From Isoetes taiwanensis (lineage: Eukaryota > Streptophyta > Lycopodiopsida > Isoetales > Isoetaceae), in the NCBI GenBank assembly GCA_021234155.1, contig JAJEKV010000039.1:9005077-9069076 (forward strand): a stretch of DNA of 64,000 nt, written 5' to 3'. Every line of letters begins with the position of its first letter. Position 1 is the stretch's first letter. Positions 55,141 to 64,000 of this stretch are shown here, one piece after another. The notes under the pieces were generated by a model. It was not told the DNA's origin. It worked only from the letters and a program-made list of their open reading frames with translations, and did not search any database. The translations under genes and the position numbers were made by a program.

Positions 55141-57534
55141 AAACGTAAAAGCAGGGTGCCGTAGATTCTGCTCGAACAACCAATCACGCCTTGCCACGTG
55201 GCAGCAATTCTTTTCAAGAATGTCGCCCTCTATTTTCGCCCGCGATTCTGCACGACATTCTCATTTTCACTTGACATTCTTTACTACAGCCGCTGGATGT
55301 GCGACACGTGGCGCCAAATCTACGGCCACCCTGCTTTCACGTTGCAGGAACGCCCCTCTGCCTTCGATTCCGGCGAGTCAGGCAGGCCTCCGCGCTGCTC
55401 CTGTATACAAAATACTGTGAAAGTCTGGTGCACACTTGTAATCGAACGTCTTGTACGGCTGCACCCTGTTTAGCCATATTTGAATTTGAATGATATTTGC
55501 CTTCTAATGCAGTATAGAGTGGAAGGCAGCCACGTGGAGGACAATGAGTGGGAAGAAGGCTAAACGAGGTTTTGAATATGGGACAGTCCCAAAATACGAC
55601 GACCGGCCCAAAAATCTAAACTAGCGGAAGGAAGCCAAACTGACTATACGGCGTACGGCCGTAAAGTGTACGTGTATGCAGGGGGGGATGTACCAAAATC
55701 CAAACCGACCCCAAAATGGCACGCTTATTCTGTTCCGCCATTCAAGAGCCTAGGCGTTTGGTACAGCCTAGTGGTGCCACTGCCAAGCGGGACTTTTACT
55801 GTCACATCTTTTGGGCCGGAAATATTTTTTTTTAGTTTCAATTTTCTGCACCCCCTTGATTGCGATAGTCCAACTTTGTCCACTCGTTATTTTAAGTATA
55901 AAAAGAGTCGTTCCAACAATCAAGTGTGGGTTTCTCGCTTCCGTACTCCGTACTCTCCCACGTGTAGATGCCTTTGGCAGCTTTCCTTCTTCATTAGACA
56001 ATAGAATGTGACCTTTTGTACCCTCCCCTTGCCCTTGGTATTTCTAGTATATTCCATTATTATTTATTTATTTGCTTTCTCTATTTTTCTTTCCACTCTA
56101 ATATTTTTTGCCTTTATTTTTTTCTTCTTGGAATCGAATCAATTCAACACACTTATCACGATTTTCACACCAAAACTCTTATACTGAGGTAGTATCCATC
56201 TTAAAATGAAAGGAAAGAAGGTTCTACATACATCATGACCTGGTCATTTTCATACTCAAACAAGGTTGTATTAACATTTGGTAGCTGGGGGTAGACTTCT
56301 TATTTCCACCTACATAAGGAAGAAAGCTTTCAAAGCAAAGGTACATGTGTGTTGCACCTTCATGCTGCCAGACATCTCATTATGTTATCCATTTCTTTCC
56401 ATAAATGCATCTACAACAGTTGTAATAGTTTGTAAGAAATGATATGCTTGCCTATTTGGTTGGTGTAAGTCGCATTCTTGTACCCAGCTCGTCAAGACAA
56501 AACCACCATGATGCAACCTCTCACTAAACAATTTCCTCCTGGTCCATAAACGTTTATTCTAAAATCATTGCCCTTCTCTACATAATAATACAGTCTTGGT
56601 CCATTCCTTCACTGTTTTGTTGTAAACAAGCCACACATAATACTGATACATGCTTTTGACAGCTGGGATCCAACATAGGTTCTAGAAATGATCATTTATT
56701 GCTAATGGCAATATCACAAGCGTTAAATCCGAATAAACATCTTTGCGAGTTTCTACAATGACAAAATACAAGAAATTTAGGGTAGTTGCCTAGGCCAGTG
56801 CAAACATTTTCCTTTACTCAAATTTATGACCTAGGTCGTCGTGAACATTTTTCCAAAGTTCTGCGAGTTTGAAATGATAGGTGTCAGTTTGAAACTTTCA
56901 AAAGTTGGAACTCAGTATCAATTTTCATTTATGGAAGATTTGGCTGAGTGCGGCAACTTGTCACTACAGGTGGGATTTGGGTGACTAGTTCTCTACCCAG
57001 TACTCAAAGTTAGATTTCTAAACAATCCCTAAGATGCACTCAAGATTCCATAGAGATTCTATCGAATTTCTCAAAATTCTATAAAATTCCCACAAGTTTG
57101 TGTAGGTTTCCCAAGATTCCTAAGATTCTATCAAATTCTTAAAATTCTTTCTATTTTCTCTCATGAGCACCTACTCTCCTTTCTCTCACTAGCGCTTGCT
57201 TTGCTTTCTCTCTCTACGTCTTTCCTTGCAACCAATGGTTTGATGATGAGTGTAGGGGCCTTAAATGCTGGCTTCGACAGTCACGAACCCAACATTGCGC
57301 CCGTTTGCGATCAGACAATACCACACTTTTCTAGTACATTGCGGCAACGAGAAATGTTCCACCTCCTGGACCATCATCTCAGGACATTTTGGCAAAGGGT
57401 ATTGCACAAGCCTTTGTAGCCTGCAAGGAACATCACTTCAGAGCAGTGGGCACAATAGTTGCAGTAGCTCTATGATTCGCTTGTGGTTCGCACATGCATA
57501 CCTCCACAGATCGGCCTAGCACTAGTCATCACGG
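55141..57534. other. No gene recognised
   Basis: Mixed GC and AT-rich DNA. An open frame at 55666-56004 (112 codons) shows no domain. A TATA-like TATAAAAAG at 55898 has no recognisable gene downstream. Imperfect AAGATTC/AAATTCT repeats occur at 57035-57150. Confidence 0.4.
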
Positions 57535-57917
57535 AGGCAGATGTTACCAAGGGCTTACATTGTCTCACCAATGGTAAGGCGACATATTTAGACAGTATGC
57601 AGTCAGAGCTGCTCAAATGGGTCGAGATTCCAATGCCCATCCACAACATTGTTAAATAGGGTAGTACAAGAAGTCCCCCTCCCCCCCTCCCAATGAACCA
57701 CTGGCGGAGTTGTTCCCATATACAAGGCGGGTGACCCTAACTGCCTGTTAAATTACTGCACTAACATGGTCAGTTCGCTCTTTGTAAAACTGTTGGCTAG
57801 CATTCTCGAGCAACAATTGATGATTTGGGAAGAGGAAACAGAGATGTAGCCTCTTGCATAGGTAGGATGTGTAAATAGGTACCATTGTGGAACTTCTACA
57901 AGCATGGGATTGATTTA
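57535..57917 (+). mobile_element. LINE RT N-terminal fragment
   Basis: Encodes GKATYLDSMQSELLKW, then after a break VVPIYKAGDPNCLLNYCTNM and SSLFVKLLASILEQQLMIWE. These match the first RT blocks of the LINE at 48 kb. A deletion joins it directly to ORF2 C-terminal text that resumes at 58239. Confidence 0.75.
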
Positions 57918-58253
57918 GCTTTATATTGTGATTTTTTTTTTTTTTTTAAGGATTTGAGCCTTTATTATCCAGAGAGAGTTACAAAGTACAATGGGGACTA
58001 AAAACTCAGTGGAGAGAATGTCCACCAGAGCAAAACCACCCCACTCAAATACAACATCTAAACAATATGAAGAGCAAGCAAAAACTCATAAGTATGAATC
58101 TGAAGATAGTGCTCCAAATACGGCTCTTCACCTCATTAGCAATTGATGAGCACCTGAATGCTTTAACAATTCATTGTTGGGCATGGATCTGTGCATCTGA
58201 ACAAGCAAGACCTTTGAATATGAGAAGATTCCTTCTTGGCTTTATATTGTGAT
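57918..58253 (-). mobile_element. Retroinsertion with 15-bp target duplication and poly-A tail
   Basis: GCTTTATATTGTGAT occurs exactly at 57918-57932 and 58239-58253. Between them (57933-58238) a 306-bp insert starts on the plus strand with a run of about 17 T. On the minus strand it ends with AATAAAGG and poly-A. This is a target-primed retroinsertion of a short 3' fragment in minus orientation, sitting inside the older plus-strand LINE. The source family is not identified. Confidence 0.8.
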
Positions 58254-58950
58254 GTCTTTACCAACTGTGAAGCACTCTCATCGCAAAACTTACTAAGGGA
58301 GCACATGTCCAGATACTGCTTGAGACGATTGTGATCCTCATTCTCTGAACCTGTAAGCACCCATGTTCTTGCACACTTCATCTAAAGAACCAAGTGGCTC
58401 ACTTTTCCTTTCAGCGGGCTTTAAGGCGTTGTGGAATTCACTGATTTTATAAACAACTATTATTTTACTTTTCTATTTGCCTTTGCACATCCTCTCCACA
58501 TTGAGACAGGGCGTTGGACTCGGGAAGCACAAGAGGATAGGCTTTGTCAGTGTTGCCACCAGGGTGCCATTGAAGATGAATGTCATGCCCTTCAGATCTG
58601 CCCAACGTTTGCCCATATCCGAGCGCGGTATGTTCGGTTAGTTGTGCCTGAGCAACTGCTGCATGAGTTATTGAATACGACGTCCGTGGGCTTGTTGGGG
58701 TCATACCTCCAGGAGGTTATGGTACACGGACTCAATTGTATCCTCCGAGACAGTACTGAATTGTCCTATATAATTGTACAGTGTACCAGCATACTTATTA
58801 CTGCTAAAGTTTTTTCCCTCGAAAACCATTCGGGGCGTGGGTTTTTTAATCCTGACAGTGATACGCTTGCTGCTTTCTTTTTGTTTGGGTCCCGTAGGCC
58901 AATTGGTCTCCGTGGATGATGAGAAATCTATTCTATTATATTCTTTATAG
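58239..58950 (+). mobile_element. LINE ORF2 C-terminus with its complete 3' end
   Basis: Encodes LSSQNLL-type text, then HPLHIETGRWTREAQEDRLC and the terminal zinc finger CQCCHQGAIEDECHALQICP (about 58545-58605), ending near 58735. It runs without a break into the 3'-end module: TTTTTTCCCTCGAAAACCAT, CGGGGCGTGGGTTTTTTAAT, TCCCGTAGGCCAATTGGTCT, then TTCTATTCTATTATATTC. This copy shows that the dispersed module is the 3' untranslated end of this LINE family. Confidence 0.82.
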
Positions 58951-60809
58951 CCTAAAATAAACATAATAAGCATCAATTATTACAGTAATATGTTTCTCTA
59001 GACTACAAGAAGCATCCTCGTGTGAAAACGATAGCACTTTATGCCTTCTCTAAATAGCCTAGTGTCTTCAATCAAGTGCATATTTTAAAGCTCATTTGGT
59101 TCCTTTCTTTAAAGAAGTTGAGGCCGTGTATAAATTGACCATTCAAATGACATGTTCCTAAGATACAAATTATACGACAAAATGTCTTCATGCAGATGTA
59201 TCTTGTGATGAGGGAAGAAAATATGGAATTAGTGTACAAAAATTTAATGGCTTGCAAGTGCAACATGAACAAAGTTACAAACCACTATATATCATAAATC
59301 AATATTATACATTGTAAATTGCCATTATAGGTTGACATGACCATTTTGGCCCACCTCACATAATGTTTCCTTTTCTGGAAGTTGTTAAATACAAGTTGTT
59401 TTCATGAAAGTAGTCAAAACCCTAATTCATATGTTGTACCGAGAACCAAGCAAAACAAATTCTTCATAACTTTTGAGATTATAAACCATTCGACAACCTC
59501 CACGCTATCTATCTGTCTAATTATGATAGGTTAAAGAGGACAAATAAAGCACTTAGAACTTTTGCTAGTATCACTTGCTTAGATTGGTATGTGCGTGTTG
59601 TCCTTTAATGCTTGCCAGGAACAATGCGACATTGGCCATGAGTTGATAGCATTAAATAGTAACAGAACAGAACTCAGATTTCTTAACACGAAAGAAAGTA
59701 TAAGAGCATCCAATCATTAAGCAAGTGCACTTAAGAACAATGTGATGGACAATTAGAGGTAGTTGACTAGACATCATGCGGTTGTAAATACACTGATACA
59801 ATGGTTGAATCCGGAATTATAATGTCAGAGAATCCAAGAAATTGAGCATAATCCAACTGCGAGCTTACTAGTAAGCTGAACTTGAGGATAAGTAAAGTAA
59901 GGAGAAATAGACAGTAGTGTAAGGAAGGGAAGGTGGTAATTAAGCATGTTGGGATGCAGAGTGTAAGCGAATAGAACATGTGGGGTGTCAGGGAAGCACG
60001 GAAACGACGACGTGAGCAGCTAAGCGGAGGCGGACGTGTCTGATGAGGATAGGTAAGTGCCAGTGCTAGAGAATGGCAAGAGAATACATATGTTGGGGGC
60101 AAGGTGTGGAGAGTCATTGTTGGGTTCTTGGGGGAGACGGTCCCCACTACAATGGGCTAGGACACAAAGGTACCACCCAAAAAAAAAACAAATGAAGTGG
60201 ACCATGGGAGGAAATAGCCGATTTATGTTGATACGAAGGCCGGGCATCTTGTACAAATGTACACATCCTTTTAGGTCCACAATATAACTGCCTTACAAGG
60301 CCACGGAAAGGGGTCTGGCCGATCCCTGCCAATTATGGCAAGCTTGCTTAGATCGGAAAGGGGGCATTTATACGGTGCTGATCCGGGCGACGTGGGTCAA
60401 TGCGGACTGTTGAGATCGAGGTTTAAGGGGTGAGCACCGGATTAGCGGGGATCCCAGCCCACAACGATCATGTGGGCTGTATTTTTCTGCTCACGCACAA
60501 TGGTGTGGTCGGCCGTCCTACGGCTGTCGTAATTTGATCTCTGGCCTGCTTACGTCACCCCCGTGACGTCACCCTTTCCGTCACCCCCTTGACGACTTGC
60601 ACTTTGCCCCCCATTTCCTCCCTTTTACATTTGCGTCTAGTACACCCCCCTATTTACATCCTTCCTCTCCCCTGACCATGGGGATCCCCTTTTTACTGCT
60701 GCATATGTTGGCAAACCCTGACATTTGAAATCTTGTACTATTATTTTTGGCCTCCTTCCAATGCCCTTTGATCTAGAGGTAAGATAAGATAAGATGAACA
60801 CTCCTTTGG
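58951..60809. other. No gene recognised
   Basis: AT-rich to 59740, then more mixed sequence. The 126-codon minus-strand frame at 59767-60147 is a low-complexity hydrophobic stretch without a motif. GTCACCCC repeats occur at 60555-60590 (CACCCCCGTGACGTCACCCT). Confidence 0.4.
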
Positions 60810-60817
60810 TGTTGTTG

Positions 60818-60990
60818 TTTAGTATATTAGAACCCGATATCGCTCCTCATGACATCTGTAAATCCTCTGTTTGTCTTGTATATTAGAACCCGATACCCGA
60901 ATATTGCCCCCCATGTCATCTGCTAATCCTCTGTTGTCTAGCATAGTAGAACCCAATATCGATATCGCCCTAGATGTCACCTGCTAACCC
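60818..60990. repeat. Three tandem units of about 70 bp
   Basis: The phrase GTATATTAGAACCCGATATC (or its variants), followed by CATGACATCTG(C/T)(A/T)AATCCTCTG, recurs at about 60821, 60877 and 60943. Units are diverged and contain GATATCG palindromes. Confidence 0.75.
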
Positions 60991-61343
60991 TTTGTACCAA
61001 TCTCTCTCAATGGCCCTGATGTAGAGAGGGAGTATCTCATGCATGACTTTTCGTATAGGTTTACATCGTAACCATTGAAGACACACGCTGTCAGTATAGT
61101 ATTACCACATGTTCCTCGGACCAACCTTGTGGGCACACCCTCCCTTAAATCTTTCTTGTCTCCTCCATCCGTTGCCACTAGCTGAAAAGGCATGCCATCA
61201 GTGTCACCCCCCCACTCACACAAAAACCTCTCCTTTGCCTCTGCCTTTGCCTTAGCATTCCTGCGTCTGTTGCTAACAATTATCCTCCCCCTCAAGATTC
61301 TTGCTCGACAAAGACCTTTTGCTCTTATGGTCAATGGCTTCAC
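60984..61343 (-). CDS. Unrecognised open frame, 119 codons
   Basis: The protein begins MKPLTIRAKGLCRARILRGR and contains an arginine, lysine and alanine-rich run (NRRRNAKAKAEAKERFLCEW). It continues with DGMPFQLVATDGGDKKDLRE and TCGNTILTACVFNGYDVNLY. It is not low-complexity overall, but no domain is recognised. No splice structure or promoter is evident. It may be a fragment of a decayed gene or element, or a chance frame. Confidence 0.25.
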   Translation of the reverse strand: MKPLTIRAKGLCRARILRGRIIVSNRRRNAKAKAEAKERFLCEWGGDTDGMPFQLVATDGGDKKDLREGVPTRLVRGTCGNTILTACVFNGYDVNLYEKSCMRYSLSTSGPLREIGTKG

Positions 61344-61969
61344 ATGGATTTTTACTTATCCTAGAAATTGACAAAGGTTGCTCTTCTCATGCACCCTAAG
61401 ACCTAGGGTCAAACATCTCTACTAAAGCAATTCCAATTCCATGTTCTACCATACAAAATAAAAACAATTTTATATTGTATGACTCTTTGCTTATTAAAGC
61501 ATCTATCTTCAAAACAGAAAGATGTCATGTACCATTATGACATCATGCTGTATTTTCTTGCTTGTGCTTTTTTGTTGCTTTAGGCTTGATATAGGAACAT
61601 GAGCTTATCAAAGATGTCGTTTGTACTAGGCTAAAGACAAATACTTTCAAGTTCTATCTAAAACACCATTTTCAAATCAATGAATCTCAAGTGTCACAAT
61701 CCAATACGTATGCTTTAGTTATGTGTGTATATATGATTTGGATTATATTTAGTGAAGGTACCATATTTGTTTTGAGGAATTTTTTTTACCAAAAGAAGTA
61801 CACACATTATTGCAAAGACAGGAATAAAATCTCAGTAAACAAATATAATCCATTGATAGAAGCAACCGCCTATGCATATCAAACGTTTATTCTCAGGAGC
61901 CAGCTGAGAACATAGGTATGCCTTTACTAATCTATCTTGTACCTCATGAAGAACTTGATCAGCCCTAAT
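61344..61969. other. No gene recognised
   Basis: AT-rich DNA with short open frames only. Confidence 0.45.
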
Positions 61970-62310
61970 TGTTAAGCTCTTGAAGACACACCACTGTCGC
62001 CTTTTTCAAATAAACCATAGCAACCAACCTGAAGCTAAATGGAAAGTTTGTTGTTGCAAGCCAAGTGAAGGAAAAATTGCAAGAAGCACATGTTGGCTAG
62101 TCAAGGCCACATATAAGAGAGATAGTAACCACGACCAAACTGGCCAAACTTGGTCACATAGAACAACGCGATGCTCGAGATTCTTAGCTTGTCGCTTACA
62201 CAAAGGACAAAGTTTTGGAATGTGGGGAGCAAAGTTATGGACCAGCACAATTACCCTCGTACATTTGTGAAGGAGCCGCCACGGACGAAGCAATTCATTT
62301 CAAGCCCAAG
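61970..62310 (-). mobile_element. LINE C-terminal fragment with RT-type zinc finger
   Basis: Minus-strand text reads LVHNFAPHIPKLCPLCKRQA, then LEHRVVLCDQVWPVWSWLLS and FHLASGWLLWFI. C-P-x-C...H...C is the zinc-binding module at the end of plant LINE ORF2, and FHLASGWLLW(S/F)I also occurs in the LINE at 11.5 kb. Only this module remains. Confidence 0.7.
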
Positions 62311-62589
62311 ACCATACATGCTTCCACTGAAATCAAATACAATATGTTCCACATATGTATATTTTATGACTAATATGTGTTTATATGCCTTAAATTACAT
62401 GTAGTAAAAGGGAACGGCATTTGTTTTGAAATGGACTTTAGAAAGACAAAGGGACCACCTTATTTATAACAAGTGTGGGGCATAACATATGCACTAGAGT
62501 GTGTCAAAAAGAAGACATAATTTGCATATGAAAGTGTGATGTCCTTTTCCAACGCAAACTATGATGAGGAGTAAAGAAATTTCATTATT

Positions 62590-62720
62590 TGAGCGCTTTG
62601 GTGCATGGTCCAATGGTAGAACATTAGACATGCCACCACACATTAGGTCAGGGGTTCAAGATTGACTATATGTAATCCACCATCACATGGAGGTGCTCTA
62701 GATTGGCTTCCTTTGATTCA
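62590..62720 (+). mobile_element. tRNA-derived SINE
   Basis: Box A-like TGGTCCAATGGTAGAA at about 62607 and box B-like GGTTCAAGATT at about 62653 have tRNA-type spacing. The box B is one or two bases from consensus, so the copy is old. No cloverleaf supports a functional tRNA. Confidence 0.5.
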
Positions 62721-62765
62721 TGTGGTGCACTTAATGTTGCCCTACTCAATACATTCACAGAACTT

Positions 62766-62815
62766 ATAGTATTTGAAGCTTCAGAATGTTAGTATTTGAA
62801 GCTTCAGAATGTTCT
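62766..62815. repeat. Short tandem duplication
   Basis: AGTATTTGAAGCTTCAGAAT is present twice in direct succession, with its GTT continuation. Confidence 0.85.
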
Positions 62816-63104
62816 AACGTATGCACTTACATATAATTGGTATGGCATGTCACATAAAACTCATGATCATCATTGTTCTTATTTTGTGGTTGTTTATGGG
62901 AGATGACGTTATTTTGGTTTCAAGATAAAAAATAAAAAAAGCAAAAAGCATCGGCAACTTCAGAATGTCATGTAAACCATTAGATGCATCCAAAATATCA
63001 AGTACTTGATATCCATTTATTCTAATCCAAAAAATCTGATAAACAACCACAACTAAAAAGTTTCAATTTTTTTTTTTTTTTGCCTCTATCCTCACATATA
63101 ACTG

Positions 63105-63282
63105 TGCAGTATGTCAGCATCCTTATTGCTACTAAGGTTTTTCCCCCGAAAACCCTTCGGGGCGGGGGTTTTTTAATCCTGGTAGTAATACGCCTGCTGC
63201 TCTCTCTTTGTACTTGAGTCCCATAGGCCAGTTGGTCTCCGTGGACGATAAAATCATATTCTATTCTATTCTATTCTATTGT
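63105..63282 (+). repeat. LINE 3'-end module with (ATTCT)n tail
   Basis: Best-preserved copy. It has the stem-loop (TTTTTCCCCCGAAAACCC / TTCGGGGCGGGGGTTTTTTA), then TCCCATAGGCCAGTTGGTCT, CCGTGGACGATAA and four ATTCT units. Only about 50 bases of LINE body precede it, so it is an extremely 5'-truncated insertion. Confidence 0.8.
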
Positions 63283-64000
63283 CTGTCAGTGCTCTCATGC
63301 AAGCTTAGTGAATCCTTTAAGCACACATCCTAGCCTGTACCTATTATGTAGAGCATACAGATATCAAGCACCAAAAAGAGCAAAATCGATTTGTAGAGCA
63401 GCCATGGCTCTTCCGTTCATGTATTCGATAATCCAAAACCCTGCTTAAACCATCCATGTGACGCTCCCCAAAAGTATACGGTGGGGCGTCGTATACTCTA
63501 TGGGATATCCCCCCATCCAGCATCACTGCTACATAAGCCCTCCGTCTGCCCTGCTCTTGGGGTGGCCAGGGCGTGGGTAGGGAAACACAGAGGTGTCCTG
63601 CGCGCCCGTCCCCTATGGGTTCCTATAACAGCGGAAGCATACCAAAATGTCGGCACTAGCAATAAGACAGCATATAAAGCTACCACGAAGGGTAGCACAT
63701 CCCTACAGTCATAGATACATCAATGATAACAACATACCGTAAAACATACGAGCTCCTGCCTGCGCTCAGACTCATAAGGGGGAAAGTACACGGACGGCTA
63801 CGCCTGAAGATAGAGCAGACCGAGATATAACAATGGCGGGGCTGGCTATAGACAATGGCTAGGGTTGACCACTCCATCAGCCCCTCCTATGCATACTTTG
63901 CAGATAGGTTAGATCGAGCTCTGGCATGACTACAACCTGTCAGAGATGTAGTCTCATGGTATCACCCATTGGGACTACTCCGCATTGCATCTCCCCTGTC
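63283..64000. other. No gene recognised at the window end
   Basis: Moderately GC-rich DNA with overlapping open frames of up to 77 codons on both strands and none with a motif. GTATACGGTGGGGCGTCGTA contains a short GTATAC repeat at 63473 and 63491. It may be part of an element continuing past the window. Confidence 0.4.

Noticed and set aside
55666-56004. Small secreted or membrane protein gene
   Set aside because: No signal peptide pattern or homologous motif, and a TATA-like box lies inside rather than upstream of the frame.
59767-60147. 126-codon minus-strand frame as a membrane protein
   Set aside because: Hydrophobic but with low-complexity composition, no start context and no motif; a chance frame is more likely.

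Overview
This window is plant nuclear DNA. It holds one clearly recognisable host gene, with introns, in a dense nest of transposable elements. The host gene is an SBP-box transcription factor of the SPL8 type (about 20.4-22.7 kb). Almost everything else that can be named is mobile or repeat-derived: LTR retrotransposons, LINEs, SINEs, MITEs and foldbacks, and two kinds of DNA transposon. Species cannot be fixed from sequence alone; a vascular plant with a large repeat-rich genome (fern or gymnosperm-like) is an inference. Most element genes carry frameshifts and stops.

Layout. 1-8.1 kb: minus-strand Ty3/gypsy element (gag, protease, RT, RNase H, integrase) with a tRNA-Asp-like primer site and its 5' LTR on the right; the 3' LTR is outside the window. 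10.0-11.8 kb: plus-strand LINE fragment ending against a minus-strand Ty1/copia element (11.8-15.3 kb) truncated in its RT, with a Met-tRNA primer site and one LTR. 15.3-18.7 kb: a tRNA-derived SINE, a 251-bp MITE with a TAAA target duplication, and copies of a LINE 3'-end module. 19.9-22.9 kb: SPL8-like gene. 23.95-24.8 kb: three foldback or MITE elements side by side. 24.84-34.65 kb: a structurally complete Mutator-like element (MULE) with roughly 620-bp terminal inverted repeats and an 11-bp target duplication. It carries a SWIM-type transposase (minus), a ULP1-like cysteine protease gene (plus), a third unknown ORF and two satellites of hairpin repeats. 35.2 kb: a DUF7869-like transposase fragment. 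37.3-37.6 kb: a long palindrome. 38.8-46.4 kb: a head-to-head pair, described below. 48.0-63.3 kb: LINE fragments, a gag-only LTR element, hairpins, a SINE and more LINE 3' tails.

The part most likely to be undescribed is 38.8-46.4 kb. A decayed DUF7869-like transposase gene (minus) and a decayed gene with a ParB-like domain followed by a permuted N4/N6 DNA methyltransferase domain (plus) diverge from a common intergenic region. That region, the introns of the methyltransferase gene and the point just past its end carry about 25 copies of a palindrome with core TATAAATTTATA (full form GGTATAAATTTATACC). The copies lie in arrays phased at about 21, 31 and 28 bp, and none was seen in the exons. 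A mobile element that carries its own ParB-like/methyltransferase protein plus arrays of a 16-bp palindrome resembles a parS-like or self-methylation site system. That functional link is inference; gene order, motifs and spacing are read directly from the sequence.
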